The position numbers and the translations under genes are program-made. The notes under the pieces were generated by a model. That model had not been told where the DNA came from. It did not search any database and saw only the letters and a program-made list of their open reading frames with translations. Below, in pieces: positions 20,411 through 30,848 of a DNA stretch of 64,000 bases. Within the stretch, counting starts at the first letter, position 1. Each line of letters starts with the position of its first letter. The stretch comes from Thecamonas trahens ATCC 50062 (lineage: Eukaryota; Apusozoa; Apusomonadida; Apusomonadidae): assembly GCF_000142905.1 (NCBI RefSeq), contig NW_013657675.1, positions 255,122 through 319,121 on the forward strand, given 5' to 3'.

Positions 20411-21676
20411 ATGTCGGGCGCACTGTGGGTGGACAAGTACCGCCCGAAGACCCTAGACAAGATGGACTACCACAAGAAGCTGTGTAACCGCCTGGCAGCC
20501 ATGGTACGCCCATCTTCCAACCCCCCCCCCCCCCTCGCCTCGGCTGGTCATGTAGAATCAACCACTCACACACACACTCTCCCCCTTCCCCCTCCCCCCC
20601 CCCCACTCCCATGAGGACAGGCCGGACATGGTGACTTTCCACACATGCTGTTCTACGGTCCGTCGGGCTCGGGGAAGAAGACGAGGATTATGGCTCTGCT
20701 ACGCGAGGTCTATGGTCCGGGAGTGAGCAAGCTCAAGGTGGAAAGCCGCGAGTTCACCAACCCGGCATCGACATCGTCGGCCAAGGCCGAGATCACCCTC
20801 ATTTCTTCGCCGTATCACATCGAGGTCAATCCGTCCGATGCCGGGAACAAGGACACCATTGTGCTACAGGCGCTGCTTTCGGAAATGGCTCAGACTCGCT
20901 CGCTCGTCGGTGCAGGCGGTATGCTCGCATCGAGCGAGGCCGCGCCGGCTGGACCGTCGTCGACTGCGTCGACGGCCGTGCCGATGGAGACTGGCGAGCC
21001 GGCTGCGAGCTCGGCACCGTCGTTCCGCGTGGTTGTCATTGCCGAAGCACACCGGCTCTCGCGGCAGGCCCAGAACGCGCTACGGCGGACCATGGAGACG
21101 TCGGCCAAGACCTGCCGGCTCATTCTCACCGCCACCTCGACAACCGGGCTCATCGACGCCCTCAAGTCGCGGACCATCCCCATCAAGATTGCCGCGCCTT
21201 CGGTCGACGACGCCACCGCCATTCTCAGGCATGTTGCCGCCAAGGAGGGTCTTCCGCTCGACGACGCTCTCGCCGAGCGCATCGTGATCGAGTGCAAGCG
21301 CAACCTCCGCCGCTCGCTCCTCCTCCTCGAGGCCAACTCTGTAGCCCAGAACGCCTTGCCCAAGCCCGACTACGAGATCCTCATCCACAACATGGCCACC
21401 TCTATCCTGGCCTCGCAGACTCCGGCCCAGCTCAAGGCTGTTCGTGCTAACCTCTACGACCTTCTTGTCCACCAGATCCCACCCGATGTCATCATGCGCA
21501 CCCTCGTCGCCGAGCTGGAGGACAAGCTCGACACCGAGATCCGCCACGCCGTCGTCTTTGACTCGGCCATCTACAACCACCGACTCGTCCTCGGCTCGAA
21601 GCCCATCTTCCACCTCGAAGCCTTTGTCGCCTCCTTCATGTTCCGCTACAAGCAGTACCTCATGTCCATCAGCTGA
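20411..21676 (+). CDS. RFC3: Replication factor C small subunit 3
   Basis: Subunit of the clamp loader that opens PCNA onto primer-template junctions. Exon 1 (20411-20503) reads MSGALWVDKYRPKTLDKMDY. Intron 20504-20620 has a GTACGC donor, a C14 tract and a GACAG acceptor. Exon 2 starts AGHGDFPHMLFYG, and together they encode 382 residues. Walker A is GPSGSGKKT. Walker B is IAEAHRL, lacking the acidic pair, and the SRC motif reads SRT. Degenerate ATPase residues also occur in human RFC3 and yeast Rfc5, which contribute little hydrolysis. NAQNALRRTME-like sequence (AQNALRRTMETS), HYHIEVNPSDAG-type sequence and LGSKPIFHLEAFVASF near the C-terminus identify RFC3 rather than RFC2, 4 or 5. The RING gene follows after 60 bp. 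Confidence 0.96.
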
Positions 21677-21736
21677 TTAAAGCCATCACTGCCGCAGCCC
21701 CCCTCGCTGAGCCATTCACTCCCACCTGACGCAGCC

Positions 21737-22984
21737 ATGCCCATGCGCTCGCCAGGCGCCCGGAACAGACAAGGGCGCCGACAACGAGACACGCCACCAC
21801 AGGCAGCACCCTCGTCGCCCTCACAAGACTATGCTCGCGTCCTCCGTGCCGACCATCCGCTTCCAGCCTGGGCCTCACCACCAACGTCGGCCGCTCCTCC
21901 GTCAGCTGCGTCTCAGCCGCTCCGCACCCACCGCCGCCCGGCATCGTCGGCCCGCGCCCGCCGTGCGCTGGCGGCTGCTCCGGCTGCTCGAACTCGCCGC
22001 CCGCCACCATCGCCGTCACCCTCATCGTCGCCATCGCCCTCGCCCTCGCAACCACGCCCTCGCCCACGCCGGCTGCCTCGGCGCCGACCCCTGCCAGAGT
22101 GGGACAGCGGCTCCGGTTCTCCGGAACGATCGCGTGGCAGTCGTCACCGCCCGCAGCGGGTGCTCGATCCGCCGACGCCACTTGCTCCACAGCCGATCAC
22201 CGACACCACTCCTGTCCGGCTCACCGGTGCGTCGGAATACTCCATTCCCGACGACGACTCGGACTGGAACGCCATCTACGCCGGCGCTGCCGCCCGATCC
22301 CGCTCAGAGGCTGCGGCCCCGGCCGACGAAGAGTATGTCTTTGCCTGGATGGGCTTGCCCGAGGCCTCGACCCGCGACGCTATTGCTGCTGATCTCGCTG
22401 ATGAGACTGCGGCCCAAACTGCACTTCGGCTGCGGAATGCCCGTGCTCGCAACCGCGGCCGGGTCCGCCGCGCCCGCGCCTCCGACGTCCTCGCCCCACG
22501 TCGGGCCACTCGTCGCACCACCCACCTCCGGGCAACAGCTATTGAGCCGGCGCCGGCACTGACGCCTGCCCGGGCTCCGCAACTCTCGGCGGTGCAGGCG
22601 CTCGAGAGGCCAGCTACGCCGCCGGAGATCGAACTCGGTCACGACGACGCCGTCGAACTCATTGCCCGCATCGAGTCGCTGGCGCTTGCTCCGCTGCCGC
22701 CACCGGACGAAGGCCTCGACAATCTCGACTACGACGCACTGCTCGCGCTTGACGAAGGCCTGCCGACCAAGCACTGTTCGCCCGATCAGATTGCGGCGCT
22801 GCCGCGTATTACCTACATTCCTGGTGCTTCATTTGACGACATGTGCAGCGTTTGCCTCGACGGCTTCGCTCTTGGCGAGAGGCTGACTCTTCTCGCATGC
22901 GGCCACGCTTTCCATCACCCATGCATTGGACAGCACCTCGCCCGTGCCGTGTTCTGTCCCAACTGCCGGGCGCCTGTTGAGTAG
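21737..22984 (+). CDS. RING-H2 finger protein, probable E3 ubiquitin ligase
   Basis: 415 residues without an intron. The first 200 residues are Arg/Pro/Ser/Ala-rich and look disordered. A short helical, acidic stretch (IELGHDDAVELIARIESL) precedes the RING. The C-terminal RING-H2 begins FDDMCSVCLDGFALGE and has the order Cys-x2-Cys, CGHAFHHPCI, then CPNCRAP, so all eight zinc ligands of the C3H2C3 class are present. This arrangement (disordered N-terminus, terminal RING-H2) is common in small E3 ligases that pair with UBC4/5-type E2s. No transmembrane segment is visible. The substrate is unknown. The stop is only 26 bp from the stop of the convergent RhoGAP gene. Confidence 0.86.
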   Translation: MPMRSPGARNRQGRRQRDTPPQAAPSSPSQDYARVLRADHPLPAWASPPTSAAPPSAASQPLRTHRRPASSARARRALAAAPAARTRRPPPSPSPSSSPSPSPSQPRPRPRRLPRRRPLPEWDSGSGSPERSRGSRHRPQRVLDPPTPLAPQPITDTTPVRLTGASEYSIPDDDSDWNAIYAGAAARSRSEAAAPADEEYVFAWMGLPEASTRDAIAADLADETAAQTALRLRNARARNRGRVRRARASDVLAPRRATRRTTHLRATAIEPAPALTPARAPQLSAVQALERPATPPEIELGHDDAVELIARIESLALAPLPPPDEGLDNLDYDALLALDEGLPTKHCSPDQIAALPRITYIPGASFDDMCSVCLDGFALGERLTLLACGHAFHHPCIGQHLARAVFCPNCRAPVE

Positions 22985-23010
22985 CTCGAGAGCGATATGA
23001 GTTGAACGAG

Positions 23011-24788
23011 CTACAGCTCGCCTGAGCTGAGCTCCGAGTCGGTGGTCACCGACGTGGTCGACTCTGATGCGAATGTCGAGTCGAGGCCGGCCAGGGTGGC
23101 ACCGACATCGGCCGGTGCAACATCGGCCGGCACGCCAGGGGCGGGCTCGAAAGCGGGCTCGTCGGCCGGTGCATCAGAAGCGGCGTCAGCAGCTGCGCTC
23201 TCGCCAGACTTGCGGAGGCGGAGCTGGTCGATGCAGACACGGACAAATGCGACTTCGGCGTCGATGTTGGCCATGGCCTCCAGCGGGTTGGCTGCCGGCG
23301 AGCGGAGGAGGGTCGGACCAAAGCAAACGCCGAGATTGTTGGGCGACATGAGCGTGACCTCGACCACACTTGGCTCGGCCATGTCGGAGAGGAGGTTAAA
23401 GAGGGCGAGAAGCGAGGCCCGGTGCAGCGGCTCGATGTCGTCAAGGACCGCGAGGCAGGCTGACGGGTCGGCCTCGGCTTGCTCGCCAGCAGCAACCGCA
23501 GCGTGGTAGTTGGCCGTCGGCACCGCAGGCTCTGGCAGCGAGCGGAACCACTCTTTGAGGAGCGAGGCAAGCTCGTGGATGTCGATGTTGTCCGGGATCG
23601 GATGGTCGCGCTCGAGCGCGTCGCGAATCTGGTCGATTGAAGTCTTGGAGCCAGGCTTGCGGAATACGCCTTCGGTCGTCAGCGCGCCGCGGTCACGCAT
23701 GAGCTGGAGCATAGTTGTGAGGACCGGCGGGACCGGCGCCTCGGGTGTTGCTAGCTGCGCGAGAGGCACGCCAAACTGCGGGTTCTCCGGCGGCTCCGGC
23801 TCGACAGGCTTGGACTCGGATGACGATCCGCCGCCGATGTGCGGGAGGCGCGGCAGCCGCCGCTTGCGTGCGCTCTGCTTGCCAGCCTTGTACTCGATGA
23901 CCTCAAACGGCTTGAAGGTCGGTGTGTCAGGTGTGTGGCTCCTGACAAAGTCGATCAGCTCCTCGTCAACGTCGATGTCGTGCGCACTGGCTTCAAACAC
24001 CTGCGCCCGAGTCACCGACGCCCGCGCACACTCGGCCTCGATGCCTGCCAGCGCCACTAGAACTTCCTTGGTCGCCGCCGTCCGCGTCTCAAAGTCGGCC
24101 TGGAACTGGCGGAGGACAACCGGCATGCGCTTGGAGTAAAACGCGTCGAGGTAGTCGTTGGTCGACTCGACGTCGCCGACATATGTCTCATGCTTGCCGT
24201 TGGCGTCCTCGCTAGACTTTTTGCCTTGCGCGTCAGCTTATCGAGCTCCTTCTGTCTCGCGCCAGAGTCCTCCTTGCGAGCCTCGAGCGTCTTCTGGGCA
24301 ATCTCGGCTTCCTTGGACGCTTTGAGAAAGGCCATACGCGATTTGCCCAGCGCCGAAAGCACCTCCTTCTTCTCCTTGAGCAGCACTCGGCCCGACGAAG
24401 TCAGGCTCTTGGTCGAGCTCTCCAGCTCGGCCTCGAGCTCTGCGAGCTTGAAGATCGGCCCGACGTTGAGCGCGGCAGCCATGTCGCGAGACGCGTCGGC
24501 CTGCGAGGTCCACAGCGCGAGGCACCCGGTGAGCCCTGCTGCGAGCGAGTCTTGCGACGCCGTCGACCGGCCAATGTAGTTGCGGAGCGACGACTTTTTG
24601 TTCGCTGTCTTGACCAGCTTCTCCAGCTCGGCCGCCACCGTCGACGCCAGCGAGGCTCTCGCCCTCAACAGCGAGTGCAAGTCCTTGACAAACGACGCCG
24701 ACTCGGCAGCAGCGCCCGACACCGTGTCGAACCCGTCCCACAGGCCGCCGAACGAAGCCTTGTTGGCCTTGGCCACATACTCTGTCAT
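23011..24788 (-). CDS. F-BAR and RhoGAP domain protein (one frameshift)
   Basis: Membrane-curvature and Rho-GTPase regulator. The N-terminal 250 residues form an F-BAR-like coiled-coil module (FGGLWDGFDTVSGAAAESAS, LKASKEAEIAQKTLEARK). A basic linker and a RhoGAP domain at about 370-520 follow. The GAP starts FGVPLAQLATPEAPVPPVL, has the arginine finger in EGVFRKPGS and the conserved SPNNLGVCFGPTLLR. The tail is Ala/Pro/Ser-rich. The F-BAR frame breaks in the T5 run at 24218-24222. One added base gives KKSSEDANGKHETYVGDVES and an unbroken 592-residue protein. Such proteins link membrane tubulation to local Rho or Rac inactivation. The arginine finger suggests an active GAP, with target GTPase not predictable. 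Confidence 0.9.
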
Positions 24789-25025
24789 CTTGTTCCAAGC
24801 CTCTCCTGAGAGATGTGTCTCCCTCCCTCGTCAGCAGCCTGGTCGCTGCGCCCCTCCCCCCCTTGGCTCGCCCCGGCAAAAGACGGCTAGCCGGAGCTCG
24901 TTCCTTGCAACTCCCCGCCGATTCCCGGCCCGATCTCAATCCACTTCTTCACGCTATTGTACTACAGTGTGCCCCATGGTAGGCTGGTGCATTGTTGCTG
25001 GTGCATGGACGCATCGCGTGGCTGG
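24789..25025. other. 5' flank of the F-BAR/RhoGAP gene
   Basis: 237 bp between two minus-strand genes, holding the promoter of the F-BAR/RhoGAP gene and the 3' UTR of the transporter gene. No distinct element is recognised. Confidence 0.4.
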
Positions 25026-27776
25026 CTAAGCGCTTCGGCCAGAGCCGGCGGTGTCCGGCGCGGCGGCGTCCGAAGCTGAAAAGGTGAACCGCGGGCCGAG
25101 GGCGAGCGAGTCGGGAATGGAGACCCGGGCCACAGCCTGGGCACGGAGGTGTGCCCGCAGCGCCTTCTTCTGCCACGGCGCAGAGATGCTGCCACTGCCG
25201 GGATCAGAGAGGTCAAACAGGTCGTCGTGGAGCGAGCGCGAGCTTGCGGATGGCTGCTGCATGCCGACCGAGACCGAGCCCCGCCGAGACTGCTGTAGGT
25301 AGGCCCGCAGCCTCGTTCGCGGCGAGACCGCGGCCGGATCGGTGTTGGTCCGGGCGAGGGCGGCAGTGGCCGCCGCCGTCTGAGACGCCGCCGTTGCTTC
25401 GGCGAGGGCGGCTTCGGCGGCTTTGGCGGCGGCAACCTTGGCCCGCGGAACGTGCTTGCGGTGCCTGCGGCGGCGGCGGCGTGCCTTGCGCTTGCCGCTC
25501 TCCGAGACGGCTGAGCCGGAGATGCGCGGGCGCAGTGTGCGCGGCTTGCCGAGCTCCGCGGCAGCTCGCCGCGAGCCTTCGCGGAGCAGGCGCCGGCGCT
25601 TGGCCTCGCGCTTATTGTGGAGTTCGATAGCGCGGGCGCGGGCGCGGCGCTCGGCAGCCTCGATCGAGCGCTCCTCGCGGGACTTGTGCTTGCGACGGTG
25701 GTAGTGGTGGTAGTGCCGGATCTTGGACGCAGCCCGCTCCATCTTGCGCTGACGCCGCGCGGCAAGGATGGCCTCGCGCTCGGCCTCTGTCCGCCGCCGC
25801 CGTTTCTTACGCTTCTTGCGAATGCGGATGGTGGCCGGCGGCGGGGTTGGTGGCTGGCTTGACTCGCCGCTCTGCTCGTCGTCGCTGTCGAGAGCGGACG
25901 AGTCGAAGGAGGCGTCAGCGGCACCCCTGCTGGCATCGACGAGGCCAGGCAACTCGCAAGCAGAGCCCGATTCATCAAACAGAGCCAGTGAGCCCGAGTC
26001 GGAGCTCGAGTTGGTGACCAGGTCGTCGAGACCGTCGAGCGCGGCCAGCCGCGCGGGGAGGCCTGGGACGAAGACCGCGACCAGTGCGCCGATGCCGCAC
26101 ACGCCGAGTGCAACCGCATACGGCACCGCCGGCTCTAGCAGGAGTCCACCGTTCGGCCCGTCGAGCGCAGCCTCCACCGACGGTGCCGTGGCGAGGAGAA
26201 CAGCAGTGAGTGCGTTGACAATCGACGTCCCGCTCGACGCCAAGGCATACACAGCGTCTGCGTCGAGACCGACGAGCTGGAGGGAGAGCGACGGAACCCG
26301 GAGGCCGCCTACAACAAGGCCAAACGCGGCGAGCGCGAGCGCGAGCCAAACTGGAGCCGCGCTCCGTCCTAGACCAAACAGCACCGCAAAGAGCGGAAGG
26401 AGAACAATCAAGCTGACAACCAGTGGCAGAGCGAGCCGAAGCGCCGGCCGGAGGCGCCCACCGGCTGACGGTGCGGCAATGAGCGCTGCAGTCGCGAGAT
26501 GCGAGAGGGCAAGTCCGAGAACAACCGCCGCGCCGCCCGCGGCAAGCACGCCTGACGCGGCCAACGGCGTGTACCCGTGGTCGACCGTGAGACTGTAGCC
26601 GGCGCGAAAGGCGAGTGTGTCAAAGACGGCAAGTGGGAGCGCAAAGGCCAGGGACCAGACCAGCATCCGCGGCCCATCGGCGGTGAGCTCGGCCCACGGC
26701 CGCCACCACGGTGACGGCTCCGACGCGTGGACAGCCTTGGACCGGGTTGCCGGCACAAGCGCGGCCGTGGCCAGGAGCGCCAACACCGCCACTCCGCCCT
26801 CCACCGCAAACAGGTACCGATGGTCCGGGGGGAGCGAGACCAGCGCCGCACCGGCGACAAGGCCCACACACCGGCCAACTAGGCTCCCGCTGTCGGCAAG
26901 GCCGTGCTTGCGTGGGCAGGCGTCCGGTGGAAACATGTCGTCGACGACGGCAAGGTCGATGATGGCGAGCCCGCCAGACGCGAGGCCCTGTGCAGCTCGA
27001 ACCAGCGAGTAGCCAGTTAGCGAGGTGGCAGCGAGGCCGGCCCACGACGCGATCGCCAGGAGGCCGAGCCCGCCGAGCATGGCGGCCTTACGGGAGACGT
27101 TGTGAGCGAGCCACCACCATGCCGGGGCCGAGAACGCTGCGCCGGCAAAGTAGCAGCCGAGGACGATGCCCAGGCCAACGTCAGTAGTTCCGAGCTGGTG
27201 AGCAAGGCTTCGCGAGGCAGCCAGCGGCGCAATGGCAATAGCCTGAACAGTCATGACCAGCGCGACGACGACGACCATGGCCCATCGCCGGCGTGCCGGC
27301 GAGTACTCGATCCACTCGGCGATGCCATGGACAGGAGCCATGAGGGCCGGTAGCGGGTGTACCGCCGGGTTCTTGCTCTCCAGCGTCAAGTTGAGCGAGG
27401 TGACCGGCGGAACCGTGGCCAAGCCGGTGAGATACGGCAGTGGAGCCTGTGGCGTCGCGGCCTCCCACGGCCCGTCGCCCGGGTTGTACGCCCCAGCCGC
27501 CGAGACTCGAGCTCCTGGTGCTGGTGCCTCACCAAAAGCCAGCGCCCGGCGCACGCTCTCCAGCCTCTCGCCCGCCCTACTGCCCGCACTACTGCCTGCA
27601 GTAGCCAAGTTTGAAGCTGGAGTTGTGCCTGTCACAGCGGTGGCCGTAGTGGCCGTGGTGGTCGCGGTGGTCATGGCCACGGGCGAGGCGGTGGGGCTTG
27701 CGCCGAGGCCGGAGGCTCTTGGCTTGACGTTGGACGAGGTGACAAGCGGAGGCGTACACGGCGGCGTTGTGGCCAT
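25026..27776 (-). CDS. MFS-like multi-pass transporter with long basic C-terminal tail
   Basis: 916 residues from ATG 27776; the codon before it is TTG. An Ala/Thr-rich N-terminus of about 150 residues precedes about 12 hydrophobic segments. The first half contains VGLGIVLGCYFAGAAF and LVRAAQGLASGGLAIIDLAV, resembling major facilitator superfamily helices 2-5. SRKAAMLGGLG takes the place of the usual loop 2-3 motif. The second six helices start near LVWSLAFALPLAVFDTLAF. After about residue 600 comes a 300-residue cytosolic-type tail, first acidic/Ser-rich, then very basic (KKRKKRRRRTEAER, RKHKSREERS), which is unusual for the superfamily. The substrate cannot be inferred. It is divergent from the MTBD/CAP-Gly gene. 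Confidence 0.76.
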   Translation of the reverse strand: MATTPPCTPPLVTSSNVKPRASGLGASPTASPVAMTTATTTATTATAVTGTTPASNLATAGSSAGSRAGERLESVRRALAFGEAPAPGARVSAAGAYNPGDGPWEAATPQAPLPYLTGLATVPPVTSLNLTLESKNPAVHPLPALMAPVHGIAEWIEYSPARRRWAMVVVVALVMTVQAIAIAPLAASRSLAHQLGTTDVGLGIVLGCYFAGAAFSAPAWWWLAHNVSRKAAMLGGLGLLAIASWAGLAATSLTGYSLVRAAQGLASGGLAIIDLAVVDDMFPPDACPRKHGLADSGSLVGRCVGLVAGAALVSLPPDHRYLFAVEGGVAVLALLATAALVPATRSKAVHASEPSPWWRPWAELTADGPRMLVWSLAFALPLAVFDTLAFRAGYSLTVDHGYTPLAASGVLAAGGAAVVLGLALSHLATAALIAAPSAGGRLRPALRLALPLVVSLIVLLPLFAVLFGLGRSAAPVWLALALAAFGLVVGGLRVPSLSLQLVGLDADAVYALASSGTSIVNALTAVLLATAPSVEAALDGPNGGLLLEPAVPYAVALGVCGIGALVAVFVPGLPARLAALDGLDDLVTNSSSDSGSLALFDESGSACELPGLVDASRGAADASFDSSALDSDDEQSGESSQPPTPPPATIRIRKKRKKRRRRTEAEREAILAARRQRKMERAASKIRHYHHYHRRKHKSREERSIEAAERRARARAIELHNKREAKRRRLLREGSRRAAAELGKPRTLRPRISGSAVSESGKRKARRRRRRHRKHVPRAKVAAAKAAEAALAEATAASQTAAATAALARTNTDPAAVSPRTRLRAYLQQSRRGSVSVGMQQPSASSRSLHDDLFDLSDPGSGSISAPWQKKALRAHLRAQAVARVSIPDSLALGPRFTFSASDAAAPDTAGSGRSA

Positions 27777-28240
27777 CAACCCAGTGTACGAGAGAGCCAG
27801 TGCCGACTCACAATACCTCTCGGTGCTCTCCTCCTCGTCGGTGGCTGCGGTCCAGTGACCAAGTGTCGGTTGGGTGGTCGGGGACGGGGGCGGGAGTGGC
27901 CTGTTGTGTGGCTGCTGTCATTCGGTTCACTGGTCGGTTGGCAACGGGAGGTGGCAGGGCAGGCAGGCAGGCAGGGGGAGGGAGGGGGGGGGGGGGGGGG
28001 CGGATGACAGGCAGGTAGTGGGCAGAGAGGCTATGGGACAGATAATCAGCAGTCAGTAGCAGAGTATATTACCTACCACCCGCTTCTACCGCCACTCGTA
28101 AAACATCGCTCCGTTGATCAAGCATACTCTCTCCGCTACCCATCATCAGCCCTTGCCGCTCTGACCACCCTCTGCCACACTGGGCCGGCTCCGCTCTCGC
28201 TACTTTTGTCAATCCTGCTACCACCTCTCGCTACCTAACT
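27777..28240. other. Divergent promoter region, transporter (-) and MTBD/CAP-Gly gene (+)
   Basis: 464 bp. It contains a G-rich block with a long G-run (about 27970-28001) and, at about 28061, the AT-rich word GAGTATATTACC, the nearest thing to a TATA element in this interval, 180 bp before the CAP-Gly ATG. Assigning it promoter function is a guess. Confidence 0.4.
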
Positions 28241-30709
28241 ATGGCCACGTCGGGCAAGGACGAGGTCGGGAGGGTTCTGCCGGTCTCAGCTGTTGTCCCG
28301 CGGGCCCACGCATCGGCTCTTGGCCCGTTCTTTGCGTCGTACTTGGTGGACCACTCGGCCGGCCACCGCAAGCTGCCGTCGCTCCAGGCTATGGTTCTGC
28401 TCGCCATGCTCAACTCGGACGAGGCTTGGTTGCAGGGCTCGCTCTTTGACTTGGCCTTTCCGCTCCGCGCTGCCGCCCTCCGCGCCCTCATCGACCACGG
28501 CACAGTGACTGCTGCCGGCAAGGTTGCCCTGCCCGACTCGGCTGCCTACGTCCTCCGCTCCGACCCGGAGCTCCTCGATGCGCTCGACGAGTTTGTTGCT
28601 GCTCTCAAGGCCGATCTAGCAGTCATGGAGGCTGCAGAAGCCACAGAGCGTGCTGCGACCGGCAAGTCGGCAGCGTGGACGCCTGCGGGCAAGCCAGCGC
28701 TCGCCCAGTTGCCGGTGCCGGGCGACGAGTCGCTGGCCCACCCTTCGCTGTATGCCTCAGGCATGTTTGCGTCTACAGGTGCCGCCGGCGGCGGCGACGC
28801 AAGTGGTGAGAGTAAGCCCGAGCTGGATGCGCTATCGGACGTGGATTTGACGTGCTGGCCGCAGCGGCCGGCGTCGGGGTACGTGACGCAGGTCGATCTC
28901 GACCGGTTGCGGTCGTTCACCCACCCACCACCGTTTGTTGACGCTATCTGCGAGTGCATCTGCATTCTCCTTCACCGGCCAGTCATGTTTGCGCAGCAGG
29001 TCCGACATGAGCGCCACCTCCTCCGCTACCTCGACGACATTGAGCCGTCGACGCTCACCAGCCGCGATCTCGACCGGCTCCGGCCCTACGTCCGCCACCC
29101 GCACTTTCACAATCCGGAGCTCGCCCAGCGAGTCTCCGAGTCTGCCGCCGGCCTTGCTGCGCTGGTTGTCGACATCTACAAGTACGCCCGCTTTGCCGAG
29201 CACCCGCAGCTCTCGCTCGTCCGCCACCTCTACAAGCGGGTCTATGCGCTTCAGTCGCAGCTCCTCCACGTCGAGTCGGTCTCGTACTCGCACCGCTACA
29301 TGGGCTCGGCCGCGCGTGGCGTCGACCTCTTCCTCTCGCTTGATGACTCTGGTTCGCCGCGGCGAATTCGGCGCGGCGGCTCGCAGATCTCGCTCGGCCG
29401 CTCCCTCGCGCCGTCGGCGTCACGGACGACGCTCTCGGTCCGGTCGGCCGGCTCGTCGGTCCTCCCGCTCCCGTCACGCGACGGGGCGCTGGCCGACCTT
29501 GGCATCCTCAAGCTTGCCGACGTCATTGAGCTGCAGACATACCACGCGCCGCCGCCGCGGACCGCCGCCGTCCTCGAGGGCTTACTCCTGGTCCTCGGCC
29601 GCGACTCGGACGCCGCGCCGTGGAAGCCTGACGGCCCGGCGGGCCAGGTCGAGCACTATGGCTCGCAGACTCTGCGGCGGCTCCGGTCGGCCAAGCTTGT
29701 CCACGCCATCGCCACGCTCGACCCGCGGCTGCTGGCGCCCGACGTTGTCGACGAGCTCAAGCGACTCGTGACCGACCCGTTCATGGGCGAGGAGGAGCTC
29801 TGCCGCGAGTCGTTCCCGGCCGCCAAGCTCTTCCGCTGGCTGCAGTGTGTCTACGTCCTTGCCCGAAGCGAAGTCAAATCGCTCGAGGCCGCAGCCAGGG
29901 CCGAGGAGGCTCAGGCAGCCGCTGCTGGTGCTGTCGGCGACGCTGTCAAGGCCACTTCGGATCTCACCACTCCCACCGGCGAGCCGATCACCCGCGGCGC
30001 CCGGGTTGTGGTCCGCGGCTACCTCGGGACCGTCCGCACACTCACCACCACCCAGTTTGACCCGGTCGGCAAGTGGGTCGGCGTCGAGTTTGACGAACGG
30101 GTCGGCAAGAACGATGGCTCGGTTGACGGCGTCCGCTACTTTGAGTGCCCGCCCAAGCACGGCCTCTTTGTCCGCCCGGCCCGTGTGGAGCTGTTCCACC
30201 CACCGCCGCCGCAGGTCAAGGATCCGGTCTCGGCTGTCCACGAGCGCAAGAAGCTCGATGGTCGCTCCTCTCTTTCGCCATCGGCCCGCCACGCCCACGC
30301 CCGCAAGCGCCTGCTTGGCCTCGACGGCGCCCGCTCGCCGCGCCGCCGCGCCGCGCAACAGCAGCCCGACGACAATGACATCCCGCGCCCGCCCGCTGAT
30401 CTCGGCGACGCCGTCCTTTGCATCGTCCCCTCGGCGCCGGCCCTGGCCCCGGGCACCGTCCGCTTCAAGGGCAAGGTCGGTTTTGCTGCCGGCCTCTGGT
30501 ACGGCATCGAGCTTGATGAGCCTGTCGGCCGCACGGATGGCACCGTCAACAACGAGTGGTACTTCCTCGCTCTCCCCGATCACGGCGTCTTTCTCAAGCG
30601 CGCCCGCTTCGCCCTCACCTCTGCACCCGCCGAGGTGGCCGCCGCCACGGCCGAGTTACAGCGCCTCCGCCATGACAGCGACGTCGGCGCTTCGCCCGCG
30701 AGCACCTGA
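28241..30709 (+). CDS. Dynein-type microtubule-binding domain plus two CAP-Gly domains
   Basis: Intronless, 822 residues. The N-terminal 110 residues form an unrecognised helical region. Residues about 219-316 strongly resemble the globular microtubule-binding domain at the tip of the dynein heavy-chain stalk. RLRSFTHPPPFVDAICECIC matches the helix 1 pattern of small residues, PP and a hydrophobic helix ending in ILL. LRPYVRHPHFHNPELAQRVS matches the KYxxxPxFxPExVxxxS segment, and SAAGLAALVVDIYKYA the following helix. No AAA modules and no stalk coiled coil are present. CAP-Gly 1 spans about 583-652 with GKNDG at 622-626 and HGLFVRP. CAP-Gly 2 spans about 722-792 with GRTDG at 763-767 and HGVFLKR. 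Both keep the tyrosinated-tail-binding motif. I infer a microtubule- or axoneme-associated linker that contacts the lattice and the EEY-type tail. The domain resemblances are by eye. Confidence 0.86.
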   Translation: MATSGKDEVGRVLPVSAVVPRAHASALGPFFASYLVDHSAGHRKLPSLQAMVLLAMLNSDEAWLQGSLFDLAFPLRAAALRALIDHGTVTAAGKVALPDSAAYVLRSDPELLDALDEFVAALKADLAVMEAAEATERAATGKSAAWTPAGKPALAQLPVPGDESLAHPSLYASGMFASTGAAGGGDASGESKPELDALSDVDLTCWPQRPASGYVTQVDLDRLRSFTHPPPFVDAICECICILLHRPVMFAQQVRHERHLLRYLDDIEPSTLTSRDLDRLRPYVRHPHFHNPELAQRVSESAAGLAALVVDIYKYARFAEHPQLSLVRHLYKRVYALQSQLLHVESVSYSHRYMGSAARGVDLFLSLDDSGSPRRIRRGGSQISLGRSLAPSASRTTLSVRSAGSSVLPLPSRDGALADLGILKLADVIELQTYHAPPPRTAAVLEGLLLVLGRDSDAAPWKPDGPAGQVEHYGSQTLRRLRSAKLVHAIATLDPRLLAPDVVDELKRLVTDPFMGEEELCRESFPAAKLFRWLQCVYVLARSEVKSLEAAARAEEAQAAAAGAVGDAVKATSDLTTPTGEPITRGARVVVRGYLGTVRTLTTTQFDPVGKWVGVEFDERVGKNDGSVDGVRYFECPPKHGLFVRPARVELFHPPPPQVKDPVSAVHERKKLDGRSSLSPSARHAHARKRLLGLDGARSPRRRAAQQQPDDNDIPRPPADLGDAVLCIVPSAPALAPGTVRFKGKVGFAAGLWYGIELDEPVGRTDGTVNNEWYFLALPDHGVFLKRARFALTSAPAEVAAATAELQRLRHDSDVGASPAST

Positions 30710-30848
30710 AAACGCACACCGTTGCTGCTACTGCTCCGTGAAGCACGTCAGCCATGCCGCTGTCAGTTGCCTCGATAAAAGATGACTGCCCGCAGCTTGC
30801 TCCACCACAAGTCCGCTTTTCTTCACACCTGACCCCAACTTTCTTACC

